Positions 23,177-34,829 of a stretch of DNA of 64,000 bases are shown here, piece by piece. Below the pieces are notes generated by a model. That model was not told where the DNA came from. It saw only the letters and a list, made by a program, of their open reading frames with translations, and ran no database searches. The DNA comes from Neoceratodus forsteri (Eukaryota; Chordata; Ceratodontiformes; Ceratodontidae), in NCBI GenBank assembly GCA_016271365.2, contig CM057450.1:1801726967-1801790966 (forward strand), given 5' to 3'. How positions within the stretch are numbered: position 1 is the first letter of the stretch; every line of letters starts with the position of its first letter. Made by a program: the position numbers and the translations under genes.

Positions 23177-24240
23177 TTAAGACAGGAGTCCATTAAGGAT
23201 GGCTCTGCCAAAAGGAGAATGTCGTCTGGCATGGACATCGAGTGCATAATGCTTAACTAAAGTATGCACTGAGCTCCAGGTGGCTGCATTGCAGATGTCT
23301 GCAATGGGCACGCTATGATTTCCGCTTAGGGATGCCGGCCACCGCCTGGTAGAGTGAGCGTAAACTCTACCTTCCAACTTAACCTGCGCCATGGAATAGC
23401 AGTGACGAAGGCACGCCACTAGCCATGCTGAGATACATCTAATAGCGACAGGTTGACTCAGCTGGGCCTCACTGAAGGAAACGAACAGTTGCTGGGCTTT
23501 ACGAAAATCCTTGGTTCTATCTAAGTAGAAACGCAAGGCCCTCTTAACATCCAGAGAATGAAGAGAGCGTTCCCCTTCATTTTGGAAGTCCGAAAATAAG
23601 AGGGATGGACCAAAGGTTGGTTAAGATGAAATTCTGACACAACCTTAGAAAGAAATTTAGGATGAGTACGAATGACTACTTTGTCCTTATGGAACACAGT
23701 ATACGGAGGGTATGTGACCAGGGCATGTATCTTAGAGACCTTACGGGCTGAGGTAATGGCCACTAGGAAGGCAGTCTTCCAGGTGAGGAACTTTAGTTCA
23801 CAGGTAGCTAGAGGCTCAAAAGGTTTCTGAGTGAGCATGTCTAGCACAAGATTAAAGTCCCAAGCTGCCACAGGACGTCTTGTAGGGGGTCTGGTGTGCA
23901 GAATGCCCTTAACAAATCTCTTAACCATAGGTAACTGAGCCAGTGAAAGGGAAAAAAACGGCTCATGATACACTGAAATGGCACTAAGGTGAACCTTACT
24001 GTAGAGTACTGGAGACCTGAATTTGAGAGGTCCAAAAGGTACTCTAAAACTTTATCTGGAGGGCAGGAAAAGGGATTCAAAGAGGACTTTGCACACCAGC
24101 AGGAAAAACGCTTCCACTTAGCCGTGTAAGTTTTCCGAATGGCTGGCTTCCGCGCAGCCAGAAGGATATCAGAAACTCTTCGAGAGACATTGAACCGATT
24201 TACTTACCTCTTCAGGAGCCAAGTGTGAAGGTGAAGAATC
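23177..24240 (-). pseudogene. Tyrosine recombinase of B1
   Basis: It ends LNGLLS with the stop at 23177. The HxxR box is AHSTR followed by RWPAS where B2 has AVAAS, a frame-disturbed stretch near 23340. The tyrosine is in VKHYALDV (near 23260). Box I reads TSARKVSKIHAL (near 23740), differing from TSARRVSEIHAL in B2. The N-terminal part (24000-24180) is in other frames. There are at least three breaks (near 23530, 23600 and 23980). Confidence 0.8.
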
Positions 24241-26118
24241 TCAGATTGGGATGGACCATCGTCCCGAGTTAAAAGGTTCATCTGCAGGGGAAGTGGTCTC
24301 GAAGGAACTGCCAACATACTGTTGAGAAGTGGAAACCACAGTTGTCTAGGCCAAAAGGGAGCAATGAGAATCATCTTGTCTCCCTGAGACTCGAACTTGA
24401 GGAGTACTCTCTGAATTAGAGGAAGAGGCGGAAAGGCGGAAAGAAAGCGTTTTGTCCACCGCAGCCTGAACGCATCCTGACAAAAAATGCCAGGCCCTGG
24501 ACTTCTGGAGCAGAAGAGAGGCAGTTTTGCGTTGAGTGGGGATGCAAAAAGGTCCAGGACCGGAGTTCCCCACTCTTCGAATAGTGACTGAACTAAGGTT
24601 GAGTCGAGAGACCACTCGTGAGGTTCTGTCTCTGTTCTGCTGAGAAGGTCTGCCAAGTCGTTCTGTACACCTGGCAGGTAGATTGCTTAAATTAGAGCCT
24701 TGTGCTCCAAGCACCATTCCCAGACCCTCATCGCTTCTCTGCATAAGGGGTAAGAATGAGCACCGCCCTGCTTGTTGATGTAATACATCACTGCTTTGTT
24801 GTCCGTTTGGAGGAGAATATTCTTGTGACAGAGAATGTCCTTCAAAGCTCGGACCGCATAAAGGACGGCTCTCATTTCTAGGACATTTATGTGAAGCTGG
24901 GACTCGAGTTGAGTCCACACACCCTGAGTGTGGAGAGCCTGACAGTGAGCTCCCCACCCCATTAGTGAAGCGTCTGTGGTAATGGAGATCTGATGGTCCA
25001 GATGGGCAAAGGGGTATCCTTGCAGGAGATTGTCCTCTTGAGACCACCAGGTGAGAGACCTCTTTAAGGGTTCTGTCACTTTGATGAGATAGGACTGCGG
25101 GTGAGTGGTTGGAGACCACTGAGTACTGAGCATCCACTGGGTGATTCTCATGTGCAGACGGGCCAGAGGTACAGTGAACATTGAGGATGCCATGAGGCCC
25201 AGCATCCGTTGCATCGAGAGGGCTGTAACTGACTTGTTCTCTCCGATGTAACGGGCCATCTGAAGGATATCGTTCCTTCTGTCTTCTGGGAGAAAAGCCT
25301 TCGCACAGGATGTGTCCAGAAGGGTCCCTATGAAAAGGAGCCTCTGGGAGGGCTGCAGCTGCGATTTCTTGAGGTTTAGCAGGACTCCCAGACGTAAGGA
25401 GGCGAGAGGCCGTCTCTACGGAATCCAGAGTCCCTTGCCTGGAAGGACTTACCAGAAGCCAATCGTCCAGATAAGGGAACACCTGTATTCTGAGTTTTCT
25501 GAGGTGCGCTGTGAGAACTGCACAACACTTTGTAAAAACTCGCGGCGCCAAGGATAGCCCAAAAGGCAGGACTCTGAACTGATAATGTTGTCCCAGAGCC
25601 AGAAACCTCAGGAATTTGTGATGCCTCGGGTGAATGGGAATGTGCTGGTAAGCATCCTGCATGTCTAGAGAGGCTAACCAGTCGTGCTGATGAAGCAAGG
25701 GTAACAGGGTTCCTAGAGAAATCATTCTGAATTTCTCCTTGGGGAGAAATTTGTTTAGCTTTCTGAGATCTAGAATGGGGCGCATTCCCCCAGACTTCTT
25801 TGGAACCAGAAAGCATTGAGAGTAGAACCCCGTGTTTCGTTGATGCAGCGGCACAAGTTCTACTGCCCTGTTGTTTAGAAGGCCCTGAATCTCGGCAGTG
25901 AGAAGGTCTGACTGAAAGGCAGACAGCCTGGGCTGCCGTTTGGGAGGAAGATCCGGAAGGGTTTCCACAAAATTGAGTGAGTACCCCTCGCAGATTATCC
26001 GAAGGACCCATTTGTCTGAGGTTATGGACTTCCACTGGCTGTAGAAGTGCATCAGCCGACCTCCCACCGGAGAGGAAAAGTCCACCTCGGGCAGTTGAGG
26101 TGGGACTTGGGCCAGCAA
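24204..26118 (-). pseudogene. Reverse transcriptase-RNase H of B1
   Basis: A long frame opens at 26118 with GGRLMHFYSQWKSITSDKWV, then fingers VPKKSGGMRPILDL, motif A as SLDMQDAYQH (catalytic Asp) and YLDDWLL (near 25460-25475). A shift near 25390 moves RNase H into another frame: TTDASLMGWG, VLEMRAVLYA and LQTDNKAVMYY (24750-25000). After another break the MADLLSRTETEPHEW and DLFASPLNAKLPLFCS region follows to 24204. RT and RNase H active-site residues are all present. Of the palms in this window, this is one of the two best preserved (with A4). Confidence 0.87.
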
Positions 26119-26120
26119 TT

Positions 26121-26239
26121 CATAAGGTAGCGCTGGGCGCTTTGGGCCCCTGCGCTTTCTGTTGCGCCTTCTTTTGAGGTTGGGCAGGTTGGTTCTTATG
26201 GAAACTTCCTCTGCCTCGAAAGGACTGACGGTTATGAAA
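26121..26239 (-). pseudogene. Gag C-terminus of B1, left of E2
   Basis: The basic, glycine/arginine and glutamine-rich tail (NRQSFRGRGSFHKNQ) matches B2 52848-52970. It likely binds nucleic acid. It is cut by E2 immediately upstream. Confidence 0.68.
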
Positions 26240-26580
26240 ATACAGGTTACTCATCTGTAACAGGAGTTCTAGGAATGGTATATGTTGTTCATCCACACTT
26301 ATTGGCAGGTTCCTTGCCGCTTTAAATCTTGCCGGAAGGTTTTCAAGCTGGCTCCTCCCACCCACCCGAGTGGTAAAACTCTCGGCTCCGCCCCATGACG
26401 CCAGATCTGGCCCGCTGGAAGCTCAGGTTGTGCGTCGAAGGCGGGGAGGTCGGGTGGGTCGTGTGGATGAACAACATATACCATTCCTAGAACTCCCGTT
26501 ACAGGTGAGTAACTGTATTTCTAGGACATGGATATGTTGTTCATCCACACTTATTGGGCGGATTCCCTAGCAGTTCTCCC
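26240..26580. repeat. Left ITR and ICR of E2
   Basis: The ITR is 26240-26350. The ICR (26463-26580) contains cgttacaggtgagtaactg, the left-end reverse complement, fused to ctaggacatggatatgttg from the right end. Confidence 0.84.
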
Positions 26581-26611
26581 AGGAGGGAGGCAGACAGCAC
26601 CCCGATACTTG

Positions 26612-27560
26612 GGGAATAAGGACTGGAGAACCGAGGCCCCATAACCAGCATCCCGCGTGACTCAAGGTCAATGTGGTAATGGGTAATAAAGGTGTTTGCT
26701 GACTTCAGGTAGCAGCCTGCAGATTTCCTGGATAGGGGCGTCCCTGGAAGCAGCCACCGATGCAGCAGTATGACGGGTAGAATGAGCTCTTATCCTCTGG
26801 GAGGCTCCATGCCCGCCAACTTATAGCAGCGATCTATGCAGGAGGTGACCCACCTGCCTATCGTCCCGCTTGGCTGCAGGTCTGTCAATCATGAGCTTCA
26901 GCGTGGGTGACAAACAGCTGGCGAACCTCTCCCGGACTCAGCCGTCGCTCCTTAAAATAAGCGAGCGCCCTTCTAGGGTCCAGAGTATGGAGCCTATATT
27001 CGGCCTCCGAGGTGTGATTGGGGTAGAACACCCGGCAGGTCAGCACCTGGTTAAGGTGAAACTCGACACCACCTTCAGAAGGAATTTCGGGTGGGAGGCG
27101 CAGGACAACTGCTGTCCTTGTGGAAGACCAGGTAAGGAGACTCGTGCAAAGCGCCTGGAGCTCTCCCATCCTTCTGGCTGGCGTGATAGCCACCAAGAAG
27201 GCGGTCTTCCACGATAGGAAGAGATCACACCTGTGCATTGGTTCAAATGACTTGCCCATGAGCTTTGCCAGTACCAGCAGTAAATCCCATGGAGGTGGAG
27301 GTTCTCGACGGAGGAAATGTGATCAAGGCTTTTGAAAAAGCGCCCGACCACCTTTTCCTGCGCCACCGACTGCTCCCCGGCCCGCGCCCGGTAAGCAGAG
27401 ATGGCTGCCAGGTGCACCTTTAGGGTCGTCGACCTAAACCCTTGACTAGAAAGGGACCATAAATAGTCCAAAATGCTTGCCACAGAACAGGAGGAAGGGT
27501 CCAAGCCCTTGCCCTGACACCAAATGGAGAATCTCTTCCATTTGAAGGCGTAGCATTTTC
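26612..27560 (-). pseudogene. Tyrosine recombinase of E2
   Basis: N-terminal segments GFRSTTLKVHLAAISAYR (near 27410) and the catalytic start AITPARRMGELQAL (near 27180; sister copies have TSARR) are in different frames. The C-terminal HxxR and tyrosine region (26650-26830) is visible only by nucleotide alignment with E1, and its end LQSLFP near 26612 runs on without an early stop. The copy is inactive. Confidence 0.75.
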
Positions 27561-29400
27561 TGGTCGACTCCTTACGGGCGCCTCAACAACATTGAGGACC
27601 TCGTCGGAAAGACCCAAGGCCTGGAACTCTAGCCGCTCAGGAACCAGGCCGTCAGGTGCAGGGATTGAAGGTCCGGATGGAACACCTTCCCATGATTGAC
27701 TGAGAGTAGGTCTGGGTGAGCTGGAAGCTGCCTCGGGAGCCTGGAGCTGAGGCTGAGGAGATCTGGGTACCAGAACTGGCGGTGCCAGTCTGGGGCTATC
27801 AGGATCACCTGCGCCTTGTCCCTCCTTGCTTTGAGAAGCACCTTGTGAATCAAGGGAAATGGGGGAAAGGCGTAGAAGAGGCCCGGGGTCCACAGCCTCG
27901 AGAAGGCATCCCCCTGCAGCGAGCCCTGCTGAGGGGGGCGGGCATGAAACAGCCTCAGCTCCGCGTTCTCCCTGGAGGCAAACAGGTCCACCTGAGGTGT
28001 GCCTCAGTGGGAGAACAGATCTTGTACTACCTCCGGCAGGAGAGACCACTCGAGAGATGCAGCCCCTATCCGGCTCAGGGCATCGGCCAGGGTGTTGGAG
28101 GCTCCTGCCACATGAATGGCTAGAGATCCGCCTCCAGGCTCGCACAGTGGCCCAAATGCGGAGGCTTCCTTGCATAGAAGCATGGGCGCGTCCCGCCCTG
28201 GCGGTTCAGGTGAGTACATGGTGTGGTATTGTCCGTCTGGACTCGGACCACTTGACCCAGAGAAGCGAACAAAGGCGGTGAGAGCTAGGCGGACCGCTCG
28301 GAGCTCCAGCAGGTTGATGTGGCATTGGGACTCCCTCGGGGACCAGAGGCCGTGCACTCGGTGTTCCCCCAGATGGGCACCCCAACCCATCAGAGAGGCA
28401 TCGGTCGATAGAGGACTGTCGGCTCGGGCGGACAAGCGGGATGCCCTCCTGCAGATGGAATGGAGCGGTCCACCACTGGAGAGCGTTCCACATCTCCTGG
28501 GTCACTATCACTAGCTGGTCCAAGGGATGGCGTTGTGACCACTGGCTGGCCAGTCCCCACTGAAGGGGGCGCATGTGCCAGCGCGCCCAATGGACCACGC
28601 TGGTACAGGCCGCCATGAGACCCAGAAGACGCAGGAAGTCCCGGGCAGGGCGCGATTGCCCAACCAGAAATGATTGGGCAAAGGAGTAAGAACGCTCAGC
28701 CCTGTCGGCGGGAGCCGTGCTCTGGCTCGAAGAGAGTCGAGCTCTGCCCGATGAACAGGATCACCTGCTTGGCTCGAGTTCGACTTGGCCTCGTTGATGA
28801 GAAGGCCAACGAGAGCAAACCTGGAGGCCAGATCTCTGGACGCTCCACCTCCCGTCTGGAGGAGGCTGCTATAAGCCAATCGTCCAGGTGGCACACCGAC
28901 CCCTCGGGCGCGCCAGGGAATGCTGTCACCACTGCCATGCATTTGGTGAAGACCCTGGGAGCTGGAGATAAGCCGAAGGGCATGGCTCGAACTCGAGAGG
29001 ATCCCTCCACTCGGCGGAGGAATCTCCGATGTGACAGATGGATAGGGACGTGAAAGAGCGTCCGGTAGGTCAGAGCAGAACCACACGCCGTGTTCCAGAG
29101 ATGGTATTATCTGTGCCAGAGTGACCATCCTGAAGGTTCGAGACCTTAGGAACTTGTTCAGGTCGTGTAGGTCGAGAATGGGGCGCCAGCCCCCCATCCG
29201 TTTCAGAACCAGGAAATACCTGGACACGAACCCCGGGTCTGAAGTGGGGTCCTCCACCTCCGTGATCACCTCCTTTTGGAGGAGGAGGCGATGTCAGCTC
29301 GGCGAGCACGCCAGTGAACTCTTGGACCAGAGGGCCCGGTCTGACGGCTCTGAAGAGGCGGGGACCTCGCAATTCAGAGGAAGGCCTTTTCCACCACCTC
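27560..29400 (-). pseudogene. Reverse transcriptase-RNase H of E2
   Basis: Fingers: VSRYFLVLKRMGGWRPILDL (near 29200). Motif A is disturbed (WFCSDLPDALS instead of CSLDLQDAF). The catalytic box reads CHLDDWLI (28875-28893), keeping both Asp but with His for Tyr at the first position. RNase H: STDASLMGWGAHLG and LLELRAVRLAL (28280-28420). The methylase-like tail: DLFASRENAELRLF and LFYAFPPFPLIHKVLLK (27630-27990). Frames change near 28500, 28700 and 29010. Confidence 0.8.
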
Positions 29401-29479
29401 CAGTACCCACCTGTCCGTGGTAACAGCGGACCAAAGCGGAAAGGAAGTGTCTGAGCACGTCCCCAGAGACCAGGGTGGT

Positions 29480-31700
29480 GACAGGGATGGGCGACACCCT
29501 CAGCCGTCATTGGGCGAGGCTTGGAGGAGGGACCGACTGAGGGGCGTCCTGGGCCTTTACCTCCCTGCTTCCTGTTGGAGGAAGCCAACAGCTTAGGTTT
29601 GGGATACCAAGGTCGAGCCTGCTGGCCCCGACGCGCCGCGGGCGCAGAAGGATGAAAGGGCTTAGGCTGTGGCTTTCAGCCTTTGTCCTTCTGAGTGGAA
29701 GAGACCGAGTCCAAGGTAGCATTGGACTTCTCGATCCTCTGCAGGTGACCTTCCACCGCAGGGCCGAAGAGGTCAGTGCCCAAAAAGGGAACATCCGCCA
29801 ACTTGTGCTGGCTATCCGAGGTAAAGGTGGATAACCTCAGCCAAGCCCGGCGACGCATGGCCACTGCGGCCGCCACAGACCTGGCACATGAGTCCCCGAT
29901 GTCTAACGCAGTCTGGAGCTGCTGTTTGGCCACTGCCCTGCCCTGGTCCCTCACCTGCCTGACCGTAGTCTGCAGATCTGCGGGAAGATGAGGGACAACC
30001 TCATCAAGGAGCCCAACAGGGCGTGAGAAAAATGTGCCATGAGGGGCGGCCGAACTGGCCTGGCGAAGGCCGAGAGGGCGCAGCATAGACTTTTGCCCGG
30101 CATAATCCAATTTCTTGGATTCCTTGTCGGGAGGTTTGTCCACATCCTGGCGTTGACCGCGGGCGCTGTCGATAACCAACCCCTCGGCCGGTGGTGTTCA
30201 GCTTGGACAGGAAACGGTAGGGGACGATACTTCCTATTCAACCAGCCCAAAGCGCAGGAGCAGGAAGCAGGGCTCTGCCAAAGTTCAAGGCCGGACCACA
30301 CTATAGCCCGGCCACGGAGAGAGCCTCCGTGGGAGAATCCCCTTGGTCCAGAATCTCCATGAGGGGATACCTGGCCCGTTTGAAAGCAGGTTCGAGCTTC
30401 ATCGGTGGACTCCGAGATGAGTCAAACAACCCTAAGAGACGAAGGGCTATCGTCCATTGACTGCCCTCAGGGACTCCAAGTCCATGTGCTTGGAGAAGAG
30501 GAGACCATCATCGGACTCAGAAGAGTCCTCAAGAAGCTACCTCGGGCCTGAGCCACCCTCCATCTGCCGAGGTTTATCGGGAGTGAGGGTGACAGACAGC
30601 CTATGGGGCAAACCCAAGGCCGACCGAGAATTTTTGGTCGGAGCCCCAACTAATGGCTGTGGAGGCGGAGGTTCCACCAGAATCAGTGGGGCAGCTGGAA
30701 TTGGCCGAACAACCGGCCTGAGAACAGGCTCCTGCGACTACAGCGAGGGGTTTATTTCCGGCTGCTCGGTGACAGCCACTTAATGGCGGGGAAGGCGACT
30801 GGAGTGGCTTATTCCCGAATCAAAAGGAGCTGTTGCCACATAAGTTCCTCGTACCTCCGGCATAACACGCCAAGACTCCCCCCTCGTCAAGGAAGGCGGC
30901 CGCGCGGACCACGCCTATGGCAGCGGGATCAGTTGTGGACGTGAGGATGTCGAGACCGAGTCTCGACTAGGCCGAGGAGAAGTGTCGGAAATAGGCACTC
31001 CCTTGGCTCAGGGCGATCCACCGAAGGCTCCGGAATCGGAGGCACAGGCAGAGCAGCAGGATCCTCCAACTCCACCGGGGAAACCGGGGAGAGGATTCTC
31101 AGCTTCTCCAGCCGACAACCCGTCTAATGGGTTGAGAAAAATCTCGACCCGCGTCGGCCAGGAGTCTCGATCAGCGGGCCTGCCAGGGACACCGTGAAGC
31201 CAGTGGCCGAAGCGAGGTCAACCGAAGTTGACTGTCGACAAGGGGGATCTTTCCGCTCCCAAAGCGTCGACGGAGATTACTTACTCTTTTAGACCTGGAA
31301 AAAGGTCCGGAAGTTGGACCCTCACCCTTAGTCAGGGGGTCAGACAAAGCTCCTTAAAAGAAGCCGGTCGAGGCACCGAGAGCTGGACAAATGCAGCAAC
31401 CCGAGGTAGAAGCGACCGCGCGCCTCCTCTTCAAGGGCGATCATCTGCTCGAGCTGATCTGCCGAGAGCCCACCTTGTGGACACACCAATCGGGCCTCTT
31501 TAGATTTCAACGATTGAAATTCTTTTCTCGGGCGCCCCAATTGTAATCGGGCAGCACGGTCTTCAGGGCGTGGCCGAAGGAAGAGCACAAATCATGAGCC
31601 CCTGCGAGTTTGTGCTCAAAACCAAACGAGCTGAGCGCCTTGACAGTGCGGATCCTGGACATCTTCTGCCATAAGACACCTCTGAAAACCCGGAGTCGGT
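29480..31700 (-). pseudogene. Gag-like ORF1 of E2
   Basis: The conserved helical region lies at 29680-30180: PPDKESKKLDYAGQKS, QTTVRQVRDQGRAVAKQQLQ and RRRAWLRLSTF. It is followed by LADVPFLGTDLFGPAVEGHL, one of the clearest gag signatures of the E family. The N-terminal end is degenerate: the cysteine motif of E1 (CPCG) is not preserved near 31660. The E1 LEQM-type helix appears as LSADQLEQMIALEEEA (31430-31470). The start codon cannot be chosen with confidence. Confidence 0.7.
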
Positions 31701-31839
31701 TGTCCGCATCGCCGCGAGGGAGAAGACTGAAGTCTTTGCAAAAACTTTTGATTCCAGACTTTGAAGAATTAGGAACCAGTCTTAAGCGCGAAAGCGCGTT
31801 AAGGAGGGAACCCTGAGCTTCCAAGCGGTAAGGAAGATC

Positions 31840-31971
31840 TGGCGTCGTAGAAAGTTGAGCCGAGGTTCACCACCGGGTGGGTGGGAAGCCAACGAAGACC
31901 TTCGGCAAGATTTAAAGTGGCAAGGAACCTGCCAATAAGTGTGGATGAACAACATATCCATGTCCCTAGAA
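31840..31971. repeat. Right ITR of E2
   Basis: The inverted partner of 26265-26365, containing agtgtggatgaacaacatat and ending tgtccctaga next to B1 sequence. Confidence 0.82.
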
Positions 31972-33664
31972 CTGACGTTTACTGGCATGCCCTCGAGAGG
32001 GGGCAGGAGGGGGTCTAGCCAAATTAATGGCTGACCTAGACTTTTGTGTAGCTTCTAGAGCTTGCTCGACCTGAGGACAAAAAGATATGCACCATCAAAG
32101 GGCAATGCCATTACCTGTTGTTGCACATCATTGGTGGAAGCCTGAAGTGCGCAGCCAGGAATGGCGCGAGCGGGTGCAAATACCAGCAGCTGCCGGATGG
32201 GAGCGCGGTCGAGCGTCCATGGCTGCTTTAACCTGTTGGTTGTTAGATTCAATACCCTGGTAATGGTTTGAAGAAGCTCTGGTTTTGAATCTGACTCTGG
32301 AAGAGCTTCAACCATTTGCTTAAGAGAGTATACAGGATACACTCAGTACTGAGAGAAAATAGTACTGCAACTGGCAACACGCATACTTAGGTAAAACAGC
32401 AAGACTCTCTTACCTAAGGTGTCTATCTAACGAGATTCCTTGTTAATAAATTAGAGCTGTAGTGGCTTGAGAAGTAGACCTTATCATTCTCTGCCAGGAA
32501 TGCAATAGGATCCGCAAAGGCTTGAGATGCCAAAATGGGACGATCCTTGGGGGCTGAATATTTTCTATCAATGGATTTAGCCACCGATGAAGAGAGAGCA
32601 GGATTATTACATACCATTTGAGACAGCGTCTCAAAGGAAGGCTGAATCGGAGGAGTCAAATCCGTAGGGATCTCCAAAGCGTGAAGGTATTGGAGTCTTA
32701 ACAATTTCCCAGGATCGATGTCTGTAGACTGGAGAGAAAGTGTGGAAATCATATTCTTCAGCAGAGACTTAAAAGACAGGTCCTCGACCATAGGCTCTGC
32801 AGCAGTAAAAGATCCTGCATGGCCATCTCATCGCCAGCCCGAAGGTCTGGGTCAGGCTCAACGTCATCTCCTGACAGTCCAGGAGGGACTGTATGGACAG
32901 GAAAGGGATGAAAGCCAGAAGTAGAAGGGAAAAGAGACAAAGTGAAGTCCCGAGCCCCAGGCCCCATGTGGCCGAGCATAAAACGCACGGGCGCAGAGGG
33001 CGATGCCGAGGACGGTGCCACGAGGCCATGGCTCAAGGCACTCCAGAGACCAAAACAGGTTTTGAAGGAAAATGAGCAGGAGATAAGAGGCATCGGTGTG
33101 GCCCTGCACCAAAGCCATGTGGGTGGGGGAGGGCTACCTAAGCACTGGTCAGCAGGCGCGAAGAAAGGTGCCCACGACCAGGAAAGTCAAACGCCCTACC
33201 TGGTCGCCCAGACAGCCCGAAGGCCCACGGCGACCGAGCCAGGTGGCCGAACCAACTCTCCGAGCCCATTGCTCCATAGAGCGGCCCACTAGTGAAACTG
33301 CTCATCTGAAGACCTACCTGCGGGCGGGGTAGGACTCCGATGTCGAGCGTCGGCTACCAGAAAACCGCTGTTGGCGACTCTGAAGGGAGGACCGGCAGCT
33401 ACCTGATAACCCCGGCGATCTGGCATGAACATATCAGAGGGTGACCTCGGGTGATGCCTTCTCTTTTAGACCTGCGGGATGAAGAGCTCGAGGCGAGCAG
33501 TGCAGAAGAATCGACCGTTTGGCTTTGTCTTCATAGAGACCGCCCATCCACGGGCACTGGACTGACCGTTGTCAGACCCCCTTCCGGAGAAAGGGGACGG
33601 ACCCAGCCCGACTGACTGAACAACTTTCATCACGAAGTCTCCTACCGTCACCTGACCTGCTCAT
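31972..33664 (-). pseudogene. Gag-like ORF1 of B1, right of E2
   Basis: The start at 33662-33664 opens MSRSGDGRRLRDESCSVSRAG, conserved in B2 (54737). A central block (32420-32790) has MVEDLSFKSLLKNMISTLSLQ and SIDRKYSAPKDRPIL, corresponding to the helical region of other families. The part nearest E2 (32050-32340) carries ALPESDSKPELLQTITR. Multiple frame shifts are present. No cysteine cluster is visible near the N-terminus, unlike A, C and E. Together with 26121-26239 it forms one split gene. Confidence 0.68.
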
Positions 33665-33779
33665 GGTGGAGCTCGTCAGTGTAGCTGAGACTTCTTTATA
33701 GTTTTATTTAAAAATAAGAATAACTTAAAGCGATACTGTATGAGATAATACTACAAAATAATAAAAACTGAAAACTATG

Positions 33780-33966
33780 CTGCTAGTTTGAAGAATCGGC
33801 CTTGAGATAGTCATTTGCTGCGAGCTGAAAGCTCTGACAACACGATCTCATGGGCGCCATCTCTGGCATCGACTCTCACCAAAAGTTTGCTCCCAATGGG
33901 TCCTAGTGCCTCCGGCGCAGATCCCAATAGTGTGAATGAGTGGTTGAGACTTATGTCCAGGAAGAT
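33780..33966. repeat. Right ITR of B1
   Basis: Inverted match to the left ITR through tgagtggttgagacttatg, ending ccaggaagat. Confidence 0.83.
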
Positions 33967-34437
33967 CTCATATGCCACACTGGCAAATGAGGACAACCAA
34001 ATAGAGGTACCCAGAGAAGTGGAAGGAAAGGATGTGGAGGTTAGCCAAGGAGGTGACCTCAACGGGAAAAGCAGTGGACCCCAGAGGAGGAGGAAGCGAA
34101 TCCTGGTGGAGGACTCCATCATAAGAGGGATCCAGCTAGGAACACAGGAGGGGGAGGATAGGGAGGTGAGGTGCCTACCAGGTGCCACGGCATGGAGGGA
34201 TGGAAGGAAGATCTTGGGGATCACTGGGAAGGCAAGATGGGAGGGTGAGCTGGATGTCATTATCCACCCAGGTACTACTGACCTGGCAAATGGGGAGTCA
34301 AGGAAGTTCAGGAAGAGTTTAGGAAATTGGGGAGGGTCTCAAGCAAGTAGCTACTTCTGTCACTTTCTCAAAGTACTACCTACGAGAGGCAAGGAGAACA
34401 TGGGTGCATGCACCGAGACTTTAACTCATGGTTGAAG
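33967..34437 (+). pseudogene. LINE ORF1, C-terminal part with esterase-like domain
   Basis: It continues ORF1 after B1. Motifs VEDSIIRGI (usual GDSIIR block) and HPGTTDLAN (usual HVGTND block) match the SGNH-type esterase domain of CR1 ORF1 proteins. The block I glycine is replaced by glutamate, and HVGTND-type residues are changed (HPGTTD), so enzymatic activity is doubtful. The open frame continues to about 34437; degenerate sequence follows to ORF2. Confidence 0.75.
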
Positions 34438-34829
34438 AACTGGTGCTGTGAGGAAGGGTTGGATTCATTGGTGACTGGGGACCCACCTGGAGGATGGAGG
34501 TTTGTTCAAGCCTGATGGCCTGCATCCATCCTGGAGGAATCAAACACTCAATGATAAGTTTAAATGCTACACTGACAAGCATTTAAACTAGCAAAGGGTG
34601 GCAGGCCAGCAAGGAGGTACCTTGTCACCCCCACATGCAGTGGAACCAGTGAACCAGAGGAGTGGCTATCTCTGCAAAGCAGTGTGCAAAGATGGAGATT
34701 AGTGCCCAAGAGGTGGATAGGCAGAAAAGGGTCAAAATTCAGCAGAAGGACAGACAGCAAGGAGAACCAGGATAAAGGACAACCAAGGAAGGGCTGGAGT
34801 AGAACAGTGAAACAGTCTAGGAGGTCAAA

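Larger units (their letters stand above)
26240..31971 (-). mobile_element. DIRS-like retrotransposon E2, complete, nested in B1 gag
   Basis: 5.73 kb from atacaggttac to tgtccctaga. It has ITR and ICR (26240-26580), YR (26612-27560), RT (27560-29400), gag (29480-31700) and a right ITR (31840-31971). The B1 flanks ggttatgaaa and ctgacgttta rejoin into the continuous B2 sequence at 52959-52978. Confidence 0.88.
22625..33966 (-). mobile_element. DIRS-like retrotransposon B1, inserted in the LINE ORF1
   Basis: Left ITR 22625-22870, ICR 23018-23120, YR 23177-24240, RT 24204-26118, gag 26121-26239 and 31972-33664, right ITR 33780-33966. E2 (26240-31971) sits in its gag; without E2 it is about 5.6 kb. 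It ends ccaggaagat, after which the LINE resumes with ctcatatgcc. Confidence 0.87.

Noticed and set aside
25376..26035. 219-codon frame overlapping B1 RT
   Set aside because: It is a shadow of the RT frame; the conserved RT motifs are in the overlapping frame that opens at 26118.
33967..33985. LINE as a 5'-truncated copy starting at 33967
   Set aside because: The matching N-terminal ORF1 and 5' repeats lie on the other side of B1 (21460-22624), so the LINE is interrupted, not truncated.
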